64,000 nt of DNA from Rhodobiaceae bacterium. Lineage in GTDB: Bacteria > Pseudomonadota > Alphaproteobacteria > Rhizobiales > Tepidamorphaceae. Positions 15,981-25,266 of this stretch are shown here, piece by piece (the stretch's first letter is position 1; the number at the start of each line of letters is the position of its first letter). The DNA lies in assembly GCA_020637985.1 (NCBI GenBank), contig JACKJK010000004.1, forward strand, positions 62,001-126,000. Direction: 5' to 3'. The notes beneath the pieces are model-generated. The model ran no database searches and had not been told where the DNA came from. It saw only the letters and a list, made by a program, of their open reading frames with translations. The translations under genes were made by a program, and so were the position numbers.

Positions 15981-18431
15981 ATGAAAATTCCGGACGACAG
16001 CAGGAACTGGCGGATGCCCGGCATCCACCAGTCCGTTGTGGCGAGATTCCTCGTCATGTTCCTCGCGGTGTTCGCAATCGCGTCCGCGACGGTGATGGAA
16101 CTGGGTTCAAGACAGCGCATCGCCGATGCGACCGGCGAACTTGGCGCTCGGATCGGCACGCTGGCTGCCGCGGTCGCGGCGAGCCTTCCTGTCGGGACGC
16201 AACTTGGCGACACCGCTTCGTTCCGCCGCTCGTTGGCACCGCTGGTCGCCGACGCGGCGGTGCAGTGCGTCGACATCCTCGAGAACAACGAAACCCTGGC
16301 CGCGCTCTCGCATCCGCGCCGTTTGGGCTGCGACGTCATGAATCCCGAAAGCGTGGTCACGATCGCGCTGCCGCGTTCCGGCGCGTTTCTCCTGCGCGTG
16401 GGCTTCTCCGCGGCGGAAATCCGCCAGATGCGCATCGACATGCGGTTCGATATCCTCGCCGTCATGGCGCTCGGCGCATTGATTTCGGCGGTCGCGGCGA
16501 CGGTCGCCTTCCGCCGCACCGTCGGCCAGCCCGTCGAACAGATCATCCGCGCAATCTCCACCTACATGGAAACGGGCGAGAACACCCGCGTCGGCGTCTC
16601 CTCCCACGACGAGATCGGCATGCTGGCGGCAACCTTCGACGACATGCAGACCCGCTTGCAGGACGAGCGCCGCAAGACGCTAGCGGCTCTGGAACAGGTC
16701 CAGGGCCTCTACAACTGCACGCCTGCGCTGCTGTTCACGATGGACGGGTCAGGCACCGTCCTGACTGCGAGCGAACACTGGCGCGCCGAAACCGGCTATG
16801 ACCAGGACGAGGCGATCGGCCGGCGCCTCGACACGCTGCTGAGCCCGGATTCGCGGGTTCGTTTCCGCGCCAGCATCCTGGCCGACCTGCTGGCCGGGGA
16901 AGCCGTGCACGAAACGCCGCTGCAAATCTGGCGCAAGGACGGCAGCGAGATCGACGTGCTGCTGTCCGCCGTGCGCGAACCCGCCTCCGACAGTGCGGCC
17001 GACGCGCATTTTGTCTGCGTCATGGCGGACGTTTCGCTGCTGCGCAGCGCAGAGCGCGATCTCAAGGCCCTTGCCATCACCGACGCGCTGACCGGCCTGC
17101 CCAACAGGCTGGGCCTCAACCAGGCACTGGAGACGCTGCGCGGGCACGGCGGCAGCACGGCTGCGGCCGCCCCGTACGCGATCTTGTTCATCGACCTCGA
17201 CAACTTCAAGCCGATCAACGACTCCTTCGGCCATCCGGTCGGCGACCGCGTGCTGCTCGAATGCGCCAATCGCCTGCGCTACACCGCCGGCCCGGGAGCG
17301 ACGCTGGCGCGCATCGGCGGCGACGAGTTCGCGGTGATCGTCCATGGCGGCGATCATGCGACCGCTGCCAGCGAACTTGCCGACCGCATCGTCGAGATCG
17401 TTTCGCGGCCAGTCTTGCTGAATGGCGAGGCCGCCCATCTGGGAGCCAGCATCGGCATCGCGCTCGCCAACGAGCATCGCACTCCCGAGGAAGTCCTGCG
17501 TCTGGCCGACCAGGCGATGTATGAGGCAAAGTCCGCTGGCAAGTCCCGCTATGTCGTTTTCGACGACGGCACGCCACACCCGGTCAACGCCCGCAACCAC
17601 CAGGTCAAGGTCATCAACGATGGCCTCGCGAACGGCTGGTTCGAGATGTACTTCCAGCCGATCATGGACCTGCGCACGCTCAGGCCCTTGGCCGTCGAGG
17701 CACTGTTGCGGCTCAAGCGCGAAGGCGCCGGCTTCAACGGCGTGGAGGAAATCATCCGCATCGCCGAGGAATCCGGACAGATGGTCCAGCTCGGCCGCTG
17801 GGTGCTGGCCAGCTCCATCGCCCTGTTCCGCGACCTGGAGGCCCAGTGCGGCTGCCGCGACCTGTCGCTCAACGTCAACATCTCCTCCCAGCAGCTCACC
17901 GAGAGCTTCGTCCACGAGGTCAAGAAGTGCCTTCGCGCGAACCCCGACCTCGTCGGTCGCCTCGTTCTGGAGATCACCGAGACCGCCGCCATCCGGCGTT
18001 TCGATGTCGTTGAGACCCTGCTCGCCGACATGCGTCAGGCCGGCGCACGGATCGCCATCGACGACTTCGGCACCGGCTATTCCTCGCTGAGCTACATCGC
18101 CCGCCTGCCCATTGATGCCATCAAGCTGGACCGCACCTTCGTCGCCGAAATCGCCGGCGACGGCAGCGACGGCCAACCGCTCGGCAAGAACGCCGCGCTG
18201 ATCCGCAGCATGGGCGTTCTGTCGCGCGAACTCGGCCTCGAACTGGTCGCCGAGGGGCTCGAAAGCCCCGATGACATTTCCGCCATGCATGCCCTCGACG
18301 TGCCGCGCGGACAGGGCTATGTCTTCACCCCGCCTCTGCCCGCGGAAGCCGCCGCAAGGTGGCTGCGCCATGCCACCGGCCGCAAGGCGGAGACGACCGG
18401 GAAATCAGGCAGAAAAGCCGCGGGTAGATGA
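15981..18431 (+). CDS. Membrane GGDEF-EAL cyclic-di-GMP enzyme with HAMP and PAS domains
   Basis: 816 residues. TM helix 1 lies at about 19-40, a periplasmic sensor domain at ~41-150, TM helix 2 at ~157-178, then HAMP (~180-235), PAS (~245-360), GGDEF (~370-525) and EAL (~540-800). The cyclase signature GGDEF is intact at 446-450. The phosphodiesterase site is intact too: EALLR (573-577), NVNISSQQ, EITET, DDFGTGYSSL, IKLDR, VAEGLES and GQGY. Both activities are therefore possible, with the sensor probably choosing. It likely controls the motile/sessile switch and perhaps the glycan genes nearby. The start is 11 bases after the secreted-protein gene, and the end overlaps the SDR gene by ATGA. 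Confidence 0.93.
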   Translation: MKIPDDSRNWRMPGIHQSVVARFLVMFLAVFAIASATVMELGSRQRIADATGELGARIGTLAAAVAASLPVGTQLGDTASFRRSLAPLVADAAVQCVDILENNETLAALSHPRRLGCDVMNPESVVTIALPRSGAFLLRVGFSAAEIRQMRIDMRFDILAVMALGALISAVAATVAFRRTVGQPVEQIIRAISTYMETGENTRVGVSSHDEIGMLAATFDDMQTRLQDERRKTLAALEQVQGLYNCTPALLFTMDGSGTVLTASEHWRAETGYDQDEAIGRRLDTLLSPDSRVRFRASILADLLAGEAVHETPLQIWRKDGSEIDVLLSAVREPASDSAADAHFVCVMADVSLLRSAERDLKALAITDALTGLPNRLGLNQALETLRGHGGSTAAAAPYAILFIDLDNFKPINDSFGHPVGDRVLLECANRLRYTAGPGATLARIGGDEFAVIVHGGDHATAASELADRIVEIVSRPVLLNGEAAHLGASIGIALANEHRTPEEVLRLADQAMYEAKSAGKSRYVVFDDGTPHPVNARNHQVKVINDGLANGWFEMYFQPIMDLRTLRPLAVEALLRLKREGAGFNGVEEIIRIAEESGQMVQLGRWVLASSIALFRDLEAQCGCRDLSLNVNISSQQLTESFVHEVKKCLRANPDLVGRLVLEITETAAIRRFDVVETLLADMRQAGARIAIDDFGTGYSSLSYIARLPIDAIKLDRTFVAEIAGDGSDGQPLGKNAALIRSMGVLSRELGLELVAEGLESPDDISAMHALDVPRGQGYVFTPPLPAEAAARWLRHATGRKAETTGKSGRKAAGR

Positions 18432-19216
18432 AAACAATAGACAGGAAGGTCGCCTTGGTCACCGGCGCCGCCCGCGGCATCGGCCTGGCGATCGCCAGGC
18501 GCTTCCTTGCCGATGGCTGGCAGGTGGCGATGGTCGACATCGACGCCGACACGCTGCGCACCGCGCAACAGGCGCTGGCAACGGCCGACGCGCTCGCGAT
18601 TGAATGTGACGTCGCGGTTCCCGGCCAGGTCGCCGAAGCGGTCCGCCAGACCCGCGCGCGCTTCGGGCGCATCGACGCGGTCGTCAACAATGCCGGCGTC
18701 GCCGTGTTCAAGCCGATGCTGGAGACGACACACGAGGAATGGTCGCGCGTCCTCGACGTCAACCTGTCCGGCCCGTTCGCGATGGTCCAGGCGGCAGCCC
18801 CGGTGATGGCCGAAACCGGCGGCGGCGCGGTGGTCAACATCGGCTCCATCTCCGGCCAGCGCGCCAGCACCCTGCGCGTCGCCTACGGCACGTCGAAAGC
18901 TGCCCTCGCCCATCTCACCAAGCAGCAGGCCGCCGAACTCGCCGGCATCGGCATCCGCGTCAACAATGTCGCACCGGGCCCGGTCGACACCGCCATGGCC
19001 AAGCAGGTCCACACGCCCGAGATCCGCGCCGACTACCATGACGCGATCCCGCTCAACCGCTACGGCACAGAGGAGGAGATCGCCGAGGTCGTGGTCTTCC
19101 TGTGCGGGCCGAAGGCGTCCTATCTCACCGGCCAGACGATCGGCGTCGACGGCGGCTTCGATGCCGCCGGCATCGGCCTGCCGACCCTGCGCGGCATGAA
19201 GCAGGACACGCCATGA
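18428..19216 (+). CDS. Short-chain dehydrogenase/reductase
   Basis: 262 residues of the classical SDR family. The cofactor motif TGAARGIG is near residue 14, NNAG near 88, and the catalytic Ser in GSISG is followed by Y-G-T-S-K. MVDIDAD after the second strand favours NAD over NADP (acidic residue). The C terminus GVDGGFDAAG is typical. It resembles 3-oxoacyl-ACP reductase or sugar/alcohol dehydrogenases; the substrate is unknown. It overlaps the genes on both sides by four bases (ATGA), so translation is coupled with the GGDEF-EAL and YffB-like genes. Confidence 0.9.
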   Translation: MKTIDRKVALVTGAARGIGLAIARRFLADGWQVAMVDIDADTLRTAQQALATADALAIECDVAVPGQVAEAVRQTRARFGRIDAVVNNAGVAVFKPMLETTHEEWSRVLDVNLSGPFAMVQAAAPVMAETGGGAVVNIGSISGQRASTLRVAYGTSKAALAHLTKQQAAELAGIGIRVNNVAPGPVDTAMAKQVHTPEIRADYHDAIPLNRYGTEEEIAEVVVFLCGPKASYLTGQTIGVDGGFDAAGIGLPTLRGMKQDTP

Positions 19217-19563
19217 CCGTCACGATCTACGGGATCAAGAACTGCAACACGATGCAGAAGGCCTTCGCCTGGCTCGACGGGCACGGCGCTGCCTACGACT
19301 TCCACGACTACAAGAAGTCGGGCGCTGATCGCGAGAAACTCGCCCGCTGGTGCGCGGCGGCCGGCTGGGAGAAGGTTCTCAACCGCGCCGGCATGACCTT
19401 CCGCAAGCTGCCCGACGAAGCCAAGGCGGACCTCGACGAAGCAAAGGCCATCGCGCTGATGCTCGACAAGCCGTCGATGATCAGGCGCCCGGTCCTGGAA
19501 GCGGGCGGAACGATCGAGATCGGTTTCAAACCGGAGCGCTATGCGGAAATATTCGGGAAGTAG
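19213..19563 (+). CDS. YffB/ArsC-Spx family protein
   Basis: 116 residues. VTIYGIKNCNTMQKAFAWL carries the single N-terminal Cys in the YffB pattern (GIKNC) rather than the CGTSR of arsenate reductases. The C-terminal MIRRPVLE segment and GFKPERY match the same family. Members have a thioredoxin-like fold; YffB-type proteins are thought to be glutathione-dependent thiol reductases. It overlaps the SDR stop by four bases and converges on the Cfa-type gene 3 bases later. Confidence 0.85.
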   Translation: MTVTIYGIKNCNTMQKAFAWLDGHGAAYDFHDYKKSGADREKLARWCAAAGWEKVLNRAGMTFRKLPDEAKADLDEAKAIALMLDKPSMIRRPVLEAGGTIEIGFKPERYAEIFGK

Positions 19564-19566
19564 GAT

Positions 19567-20775
19567 CTACCTGGCCGCGTACATGTAGTCGCGCGTCAGC
19601 GGCAACGCGTCGCGCTCGTGCGAGATGACGCACTGGTAGATCATGTTCGGGCCGTGCTCAAACCACGATTCCGCGCCGACGAGATAGAACTCCCACATCC
19701 GCGCGAACGGTTCGTCGAACATCCCTACCGCCTCGTCGCGCCGTGCCATGAAGCGCTCGTGCCAGTGGCGCAGCGTCCACGCGTAGTGCATGCGCAGGAT
19801 CTCGCAGTCGAGCACCCACAGCCTGGCGAATTCGGTGGCGCGGAACACCTCCGACATCGACGGCGCCGAGCCGCCGGGAAAGATGTACTTGCGGATGAAC
19901 GGCCCCGTCGCGCCCGGCGGCGCCATGCGCCCGATGGCGTGCACCAGCCCCGCCCCGTCCTGCTTCATCAGCTTCGAGCACTGGCCGAAGAACTGGTGGA
20001 AGTGGCGCGAACCGACATGCTCCATCAGCCCGATGGAAACGACCCGGTCGTACTGGCCTTGCGCCTCGCGGTAGTCGCACTCGACGAACCGGACCTTGTC
20101 CTCCAGTCCCAGGTCCTTCACCCGCGCCCGCGCGAACGCCAGCTGTTCGGGAGAGACGTTGATGCCGGTGACGTCACAGCCGTAGCGTCTCGCGAAATGG
20201 ATCGCCGCCGCGCCCCAGCCGCAGCCGAGGTCGACGACGGTCATTCCCCGCTTGAGCTGCAGCTTTGTGGCAACATGGTCGAGCTTGTCGCGCTGCGCCT
20301 GTTCCAGCGAATTCGACGGGTCGCGGAAATAGGCGCAGGTGTAGTTCATCTCCTCGTCGAGCCACATCCGGTAAAAGTCGCCGGAGATGTCGTAGTGGTG
20401 GCGCGTGTTCTTCGCCGCAAGCCCCAACGGGTTCGCCTGGTGCAGCGGCCGCAGCAGCAGGCGGGTGTTGTAGAGCATCCGGTTGTACCAGCCATGCGGC
20501 CTGGCGCCCGGCTTCTTGTTCGCCGCGTACAGCATGAGCAGGTCGCGGATGGTCGAGCCGTCCTCGAACTCGATGCGCCCGTGCATGTACCCCTCGCCGA
20601 CGGCAAGGTCGGGATTGCGCGCGATGTCGAACGCGATCTTGCTGTCGGTGAAGCGCAGCACCACGTGCGGCCCATCGACGCCGGAACCGAATTCATGGCG
20701 CGTGCCGTCATGGTCGATGACGACCAGACGCCCCTTCTTGATCGCCTTGCTCAGGAAGAATTTCAGTAGCCACAT
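19567..20775 (-). CDS. Cyclopropane-fatty-acyl-phospholipid synthase-family methyltransferase
   Basis: 402 residues, the usual length. The N-terminal lipid-binding region is followed by the SAM-binding motif VVDLGCGWGAAAIHFA, VTGINVSPEQ, the active-site stretch YRE-x-QGQYDRVVSIGLMEHVG and FPGGSAPSMSE. It transfers a methylene group from S-adenosylmethionine to the double bond of membrane phospholipid acyl chains. The gene lies 68 bases downstream of a glycosyltransferase gene on the same strand and may be co-transcribed. Substrate could be another lipid, since the family is diverse. Confidence 0.88.
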   Translation of the reverse strand: MWLLKFFLSKAIKKGRLVVIDHDGTRHEFGSGVDGPHVVLRFTDSKIAFDIARNPDLAVGEGYMHGRIEFEDGSTIRDLLMLYAANKKPGARPHGWYNRMLYNTRLLLRPLHQANPLGLAAKNTRHHYDISGDFYRMWLDEEMNYTCAYFRDPSNSLEQAQRDKLDHVATKLQLKRGMTVVDLGCGWGAAAIHFARRYGCDVTGINVSPEQLAFARARVKDLGLEDKVRFVECDYREAQGQYDRVVSIGLMEHVGSRHFHQFFGQCSKLMKQDGAGLVHAIGRMAPPGATGPFIRKYIFPGGSAPSMSEVFRATEFARLWVLDCEILRMHYAWTLRHWHERFMARRDEAVGMFDEPFARMWEFYLVGAESWFEHGPNMIYQCVISHERDALPLTRDYMYAAR

Positions 20776-20843
20776 GGGCGCCAGTGTGCGTCGGGTCGAT
20801 GCCGCAGCGCAAGCACCCGCTCACACGAAATTGCCGCACTGCA

Positions 20844-22028
20844 TCAGGCCGCCGGGACCCGGCCAGCCTCGATCATCTCGACCGCCCGCGCGACGCCCTG
20901 GTACAGGTCCTCGCTGGCGCCATAGGCGATGCCGTTGGCACCGTAGCGCGCACGCTCCGCGCTGACCTCGACCAGCGCCCGGCGGAAGTGCTCGGCGTCG
21001 AACGGATCGTCGATCACGATGCCCGCGTTGGCACGCCGCACATGGTCGCTGAACCCGCACAGCTCGCTCGTCACCGCCGGCAGGCCGTTGACGATCGCCT
21101 CCAGGATCACCGTGCCCGTGGTTTCGACGCGGGCGGGATGCGCCAGCACGTCGCTCGCACGCAGAACCTCGAAGAAGCGCTCATCATCATGGCGCAGGAA
21201 GCCCAGGCAATGCACCCGCCCGGCAGTCCCCGCCCTTTGCGCGCGCCGCAGGATTGGCTGCACCTTGCGCGCCGTCTCGGCAAGCCCGCAAACCAGCAGT
21301 TCCGCCTCCGGCATCGTGGCGAGCACGTCGACCAACCGGTCCAGCCCCTTGGTCATCGGCTGCAGTCCGATCCACAGCAGCACCAGCCGATCCTGGGAAA
21401 CCCCGAACCGGGCGCGCAGCTCCCGCCGCTCGGCCTCGCTCAGGTCCAGCGGCCGTCGGCAACCGGGATCGAGCGTCGGCGGAAGAACGGCGCAGCGATT
21501 GGCCGGCAAGCTGTAGTGCGCGGCGAACGCCTTCACCTGCTTGTCGTCGAGACCGATGAGATAGGCGCCCCCGTCTCCCGCAAGGCACTGGGCTTCCAGG
21601 CGGGAATAGGTCCTGAAGCGGGGCGTATAGCGCTTGAGGAAGGCGGTATCCGGCTTGTCGAAAAGCGAATCGGCGCTGACCAGGATGTCCGCCGGCATCG
21701 GCTGGAAGGCGACAACCCTGTCGAAGCCGGCGCCGGTCGCCTGCCCGAAGGCAGCGGCGAATTCCTCCATCCGGCCATGGTTGGTGTACGCGCGCACACT
21801 GTCGTTCAGGTAGACCACCTTGGCCGGGGCCGCGACCGGCTCGCCGGCGGTGAAGATCGTCAGTTCGTGTCCGCGCGCCATCAGCGCGGCGGCGACCTGG
21901 AGGCACAGGTTCTCCAGTCCGCCCAGCGCTCCAAGCCTGCGGATTCCAAGTGCGATCCGCAGCGTCCTGTCGCGTCCGGCGGACATTCGTTCTTCGCGCT
22001 CGCCTGAAGACTCGTGCTGCGGTTCCAC
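20844..22028 (-). CDS. Glycosyltransferase family 4 protein (WaaG-like)
   Basis: 394 residues with a GT-B fold. GGLENLCLQVAAALMARGHELTIFT near the start is the acceptor-domain glycine-rich loop seen in WaaG-type LPS-core glucosyltransferases. In the donor domain VLLWIGLQPMTKGLDRLVD and HPARVETTGTVILEAIVNGLPAV contain the E-x7-E nucleotide-sugar motif. It probably adds a hexose to LPS core or another surface glycan. The GTG at 22028 has GGAAG upstream; ATG 21986 (MSAGRDRT) is an equally possible start. Divergent from the next glycosyltransferase gene. Confidence 0.85.
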   Translation of the reverse strand: MEPQHESSGEREERMSAGRDRTLRIALGIRRLGALGGLENLCLQVAAALMARGHELTIFTAGEPVAAPAKVVYLNDSVRAYTNHGRMEEFAAAFGQATGAGFDRVVAFQPMPADILVSADSLFDKPDTAFLKRYTPRFRTYSRLEAQCLAGDGGAYLIGLDDKQVKAFAAHYSLPANRCAVLPPTLDPGCRRPLDLSEAERRELRARFGVSQDRLVLLWIGLQPMTKGLDRLVDVLATMPEAELLVCGLAETARKVQPILRRAQRAGTAGRVHCLGFLRHDDERFFEVLRASDVLAHPARVETTGTVILEAIVNGLPAVTSELCGFSDHVRRANAGIVIDDPFDAEHFRRALVEVSAERARYGANGIAYGASEDLYQGVARAVEMIEAGRVPAA

Positions 22029-22060
22029 CTGTGCTTCCGTCTATGCGATCATGTCTTGAA

Positions 22061-22066
22061 TATAAT
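22061..22066 (+). promoter_or_regulatory. AT-rich divergent region with a TATAAT box
   Basis: The 133-base gap between divergent glycosyltransferase genes contains an unusually AT-rich core with an exact TATAAT followed by the palindrome GGATATCC (22070-22077 region). No good -35 hexamer lies 16-18 bases upstream, so this is a weak promoter prediction; the reverse strand offers TATTAT at the same place. Confidence 0.35.
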
Positions 22067-22161
22067 ATTGGATATCCGAATTGCACGTCGCCGCGAAACG
22101 ATCGTTGCGTTCTCGTACCGGTTCTTCGCACCTGTAGCCGACCAGGAGCGCCGACGCCACC

Positions 22162-23202
22162 ATGAGCAGGATCGTCTTTGCCGACACGACCGGTGCCTAT
22201 GACGGTCGCACGCTCGACGAGCGCCCGCTCGGCGGCACCGAATCCTCTGTCATCCGGCTGGCCCGCGCCCTCGCCGCGCGCGGCCACCAGGTCATCTGCT
22301 GCACAAATTGCGATGCTCCGATCGAGCACGAGGGCGTGTCCTGGCAGCCCGTCGGCGATACGCCGCCCGCGACCTGCGACCTCTATGTCGCCATCCAGCA
22401 CCCGCAGTTGCTCTCCCTGGTGGCAAGGCCGGCGAAGCGCGCCATCTGGGTCCTGTGGCGGCCGAACAACCTCAAGCACTACAAGCAGATCTGGCGGATG
22501 TGGCTGTATCGCCCCGTCCCCATCCTGATGAGCCGTTTCCAGCAGCGCGGCTATTCGCCGTTGCTGCCATCGCGCCGCAGCGAGGTCTTCATCCCGCTCG
22601 GACTGCCCGACGAGGCTCGTGGCCTGCCCCCGCTCGAAGCTCCACCGCCCCGCCGCGCCCTGTTCGCCTCCAATCCGAGCCGCAACCTGAGCCCGCTCGT
22701 CGACATCTGGGTGCGCCGCATCCTGCCGGCGGTTCCCGACGCAATCCTCGATGTCTATGGCCTCAACGGGCTCACCCCCGGCCAGGATCCGTGGCAGGTC
22801 TGGGCCGGAAGTCACCTGCCCGCCGGCCAGCCGGCACACGTCAAGGCAAGCATCCGCGTCCATCCACCCACCAGCCGCGACGGCCTCAAGCATGCAATGC
22901 GCACCGCCCGCGTCATCCCCTATCTCGGCCACAAGTCGGAGGCATTCTGCCTGACGCTGGCCGAGGCGCAGGCGCTCGGCCTGCCGGCTGTCGTGTCGCG
23001 CCTGGGCTCGGTGCCCGAGCGGGTCATCGACAACGTCACCGGCTTTCACCGCGACGACGAGGCGGGTTTCGCCGAGGCCACCATCGCGCTGCTCACCGAC
23101 GATGACCTGTGGCGCAGCCAGCACCTGGCCGCACTGCAACGCCAGCAGGGATTGTCCTGGGCGGACTATGCCGAACGCTTCGAGGCTGCCCTGCTCACCT
23201 GA
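22162..23202 (+). CDS. Glycosyltransferase family 4 protein
   Basis: 346 residues with a GT-B fold. An early GGTESSVIRLARALAARGHQV matches the acceptor-side loop. The donor side has SEAFCLTLAEAQALGLPAVVSRLGSVPERV, with the Glu that binds the nucleotide sugar. ATG 22162 is preceded by AGGAG at a rather long spacing (13 bases). It starts a run of three rightward glycosyltransferase genes spaced or overlapping by a few bases, likely one operon for a surface polysaccharide or LPS sugar chain. Acceptor unknown. Confidence 0.85.
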   Translation: MSRIVFADTTGAYDGRTLDERPLGGTESSVIRLARALAARGHQVICCTNCDAPIEHEGVSWQPVGDTPPATCDLYVAIQHPQLLSLVARPAKRAIWVLWRPNNLKHYKQIWRMWLYRPVPILMSRFQQRGYSPLLPSRRSEVFIPLGLPDEARGLPPLEAPPPRRALFASNPSRNLSPLVDIWVRRILPAVPDAILDVYGLNGLTPGQDPWQVWAGSHLPAGQPAHVKASIRVHPPTSRDGLKHAMRTARVIPYLGHKSEAFCLTLAEAQALGLPAVVSRLGSVPERVIDNVTGFHRDDEAGFAEATIALLTDDDLWRSQHLAALQRQQGLSWADYAERFEAALLT

Positions 23203-23214
23203 GTGCGCCGCGTT

Positions 23215-24183
23215 ATGGACAATGCCGCCGCGCGCCACCATGCTCGGCGCGTCAAGCACGCCTGCCACGCCCGGAGAACGCTGCCGCAAATGCCAAGACC
23301 GCTTTCCGAGTACAGCTTGCGCGACCACCTGCGGCTGCGGCCGGTGCTACACGCGCTCAAGTCCGCGCGCTACAGGCGCATCGACCGGCACTACTATCCC
23401 CACCCGGCGGCGGCAGGAGACGAGGGCGCGGTGCAGGCTGCAATCGCCGGCAAGCGGCTGCTCACCACCATCGCGTTCAACGATGTCGAGGCGACCACCT
23501 GGCAGGCGCGTCTCGTGCGTCACTACGTCAGCGCCGATGCCCAACTGATCGCCGACAATTCGCCCGACAGCGAACGCGCCGATGCCATCGCCGAGGTCGC
23601 CCGGCGCGAGGGCTGCCTCTACCTCAGGCTACCGCCCAACCCGTGGACGCGACGCAATCCAAGCCGCTCGCACGGCCTGGCCATGAACTGGGTCTGGCGC
23701 CGGATCATCCGGCCGGCTGCGCCGTTGGCCTTCGGTTTCCTCGATGCGGATCTCTTTCCCACCGCACCCGACGACCCCTTCGCTCCGCTCGAAGCCCATG
23801 CCTTCTATGGCGATCAGCGGCCGGGAGACGACCGGTGGTTCCTGTGGGCGGGTTACTGCTTCTATCGCCATGCGGCGGTTGCCGGCGAACCGCTCGACTT
23901 CGGTCTCGACTGGTTCGCCGGCCTCGATACCGGCGGCGCCAACTGGGACGTTCTCTATCGCCACATCGATCCCACGTCGCTGCCGCGCCGCCCGATCGAG
24001 CCCGTGGCGGCGCTGCCAGGCGTTGCGTTGCGCGAAGCCTATTTCGAGTGGCGCGGCAGCTGGCTGCACGAGGTCGGCCTCGCCGGAGACCTGTCGCTCA
24101 GGGACAGCAAACGCGCCGCCGTCCGCGCCATCCTGCAGCCCCATCTCGACGCGGCAGGCGCCAAAGGATCCGGTGGCGGCTGA
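23215..24183 (+). CDS. Putative GT-A-type glycosyltransferase
   Basis: About 322 residues. A central GFLDADLFP stretch looks like the DxD metal/nucleotide-sugar motif of GT-A enzymes, preceded by LTTIAFNDVEATTW and ADNSPDSERADAI, the nucleotide-binding strand and loop. The C-terminal half has WFLWAGYCFYR and LDWFAGLDTGGANWD, as in poorly characterised bacterial GT-A-like proteins. The start is uncertain: ATG 23215 lacks a ribosome-binding site and gives a basic, His/Arg-rich beginning; ATG 23290 (MPRPLSEY) may be the true one. The stop codon overlaps the next start by one base. Confidence 0.65.
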   Translation: MDNAAARHHARRVKHACHARRTLPQMPRPLSEYSLRDHLRLRPVLHALKSARYRRIDRHYYPHPAAAGDEGAVQAAIAGKRLLTTIAFNDVEATTWQARLVRHYVSADAQLIADNSPDSERADAIAEVARREGCLYLRLPPNPWTRRNPSRSHGLAMNWVWRRIIRPAAPLAFGFLDADLFPTAPDDPFAPLEAHAFYGDQRPGDDRWFLWAGYCFYRHAAVAGEPLDFGLDWFAGLDTGGANWDVLYRHIDPTSLPRRPIEPVAALPGVALREAYFEWRGSWLHEVGLAGDLSLRDSKRAAVRAILQPHLDAAGAKGSGGG

Positions 24184-25262
24184 TGCGCATCCTCGAAATC
24201 GGTCCCGTCCCGCTCGTCATTCAGGTCTACCCGGACGAAACCGTCTACGTCGGCACCGGGCCCGATCCGGTTTCCGCCGGCGATCCGCAAGCGTTCTCCT
24301 TCTCGCTCTCCCGCATCGGGCACATCCGTACGCTGCTGCGCGACCCCGCCTTCGACGCCGTCTTCGTCAACCGCCCAGCCTCCACCCGCGACGCTTTCGG
24401 GCCACGCGCCATCATCCGCCAGCTTGCCAACCGGCGCGCCCTCCGCCGCGGCTTTCCTGTCGTCCGCCCCTTCGGCGACCGCATCTTGCGCCTCGGCGCG
24501 GCCGCGCCGATCGTGCTGTTCGACCCTTCGGACGCACCATACATCGCGCCCCACGCGCTGTGGCTGTGGCGCAAGGCGGACGTGGTGTTCAAGCGCGAAC
24601 TGCCACAAGATCACTGGCGCCTCTTCATGCGCACCGTGCACGCCGACGTGCCGACACCGCGCTTTCGCAGGATTCCAGCCCATGCGGCCATCGTCGCCAA
24701 GGTACGTCCAATGTCGCTTGGCCTGTCGCCGCAGGAGCAACTGGCAATGCCGCAGGCGCCCCTGGCGAAGAGCGTGGATGTCTTCTTCGCCGGTGCCCTT
24801 GAGGCGAATTCGAGCCTGCGCGAAGCCGGCATGCGCGAACTGCGGGCGTTGCATGCACGCGGGTTTTCCATCGACATCGCCGGGACGCGCCTGCCGCCGC
24901 AGGAGTTCTACCGCCGCTGCGCGAAGGCGCGCATCGTGTGGTCACCCGAGGGCCTCGGCCACGATTCCTTCCGCCACTACGAGGCGGCGGCCTGCGGCGC
25001 GGTACCGCTCATCAACCGGCCCTCGATCATCCAGTACGCCCCGTTCCGCCACGGCGAGAACGCGCTATTCTACGACCCCGAGCCCGGCGGCCTGACCGCC
25101 ATGGTCGAACACGCGCTCGCCCGCAACGACGAACTCGAGACCATGGGCGCTGCGGCTCGCGCCCACGTGCTCGCCCGTCACACGCTGAAGGCGCGCGTCG
25201 ATCACATGCTGGCAGCAGTCGGTGCAGGCCCGCACGCAACCACTGGAAACGGAAAAACCTAG
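24183..25262 (+). CDS. Glycosyltransferase-like protein (GT-B, CgeB-like C terminus)
   Basis: 359 residues starting MRILEIGPVPLVIQVYP; the ATG shares a base with the previous stop (TGATG). The C-terminal half contains KARIVWSPEGLGHDSFRHYE, CGAVPLINRP and NALFYDPE, the pattern of glycosyl transferase family 1 domain 2 in CgeB/spore-maturation-like proteins. The N-terminal half is less familiar (FNRPAS, VLFDPSDAPY). It is the last of three co-directional glycosyltransferase genes and is followed by the palindromic repeat. Function in surface-glycan assembly is inferred from neighbours. Confidence 0.7.
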   Translation: MRILEIGPVPLVIQVYPDETVYVGTGPDPVSAGDPQAFSFSLSRIGHIRTLLRDPAFDAVFVNRPASTRDAFGPRAIIRQLANRRALRRGFPVVRPFGDRILRLGAAAPIVLFDPSDAPYIAPHALWLWRKADVVFKRELPQDHWRLFMRTVHADVPTPRFRRIPAHAAIVAKVRPMSLGLSPQEQLAMPQAPLAKSVDVFFAGALEANSSLREAGMRELRALHARGFSIDIAGTRLPPQEFYRRCAKARIVWSPEGLGHDSFRHYEAAACGAVPLINRPSIIQYAPFRHGENALFYDPEPGGLTAMVEHALARNDELETMGAAARAHVLARHTLKARVDHMLAAVGAGPHATTGNGKT

Positions 25263-25266
25263 GGCA

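Noticed and set aside
19213..19563. Arsenate reductase ArsC
   Set aside because: The Cys motif is GIKNC as in YffB, the arsenate-reductase Cys-x5-Arg-like loop is not seen, and no ars genes are nearby.
21187..23328. Minus-strand open frame spanning two divergent glycosyltransferase genes
   Set aside because: It crosses the intergenic region and matches nothing; its C-terminal part is a frame-shifted reading of the GT4 gene.
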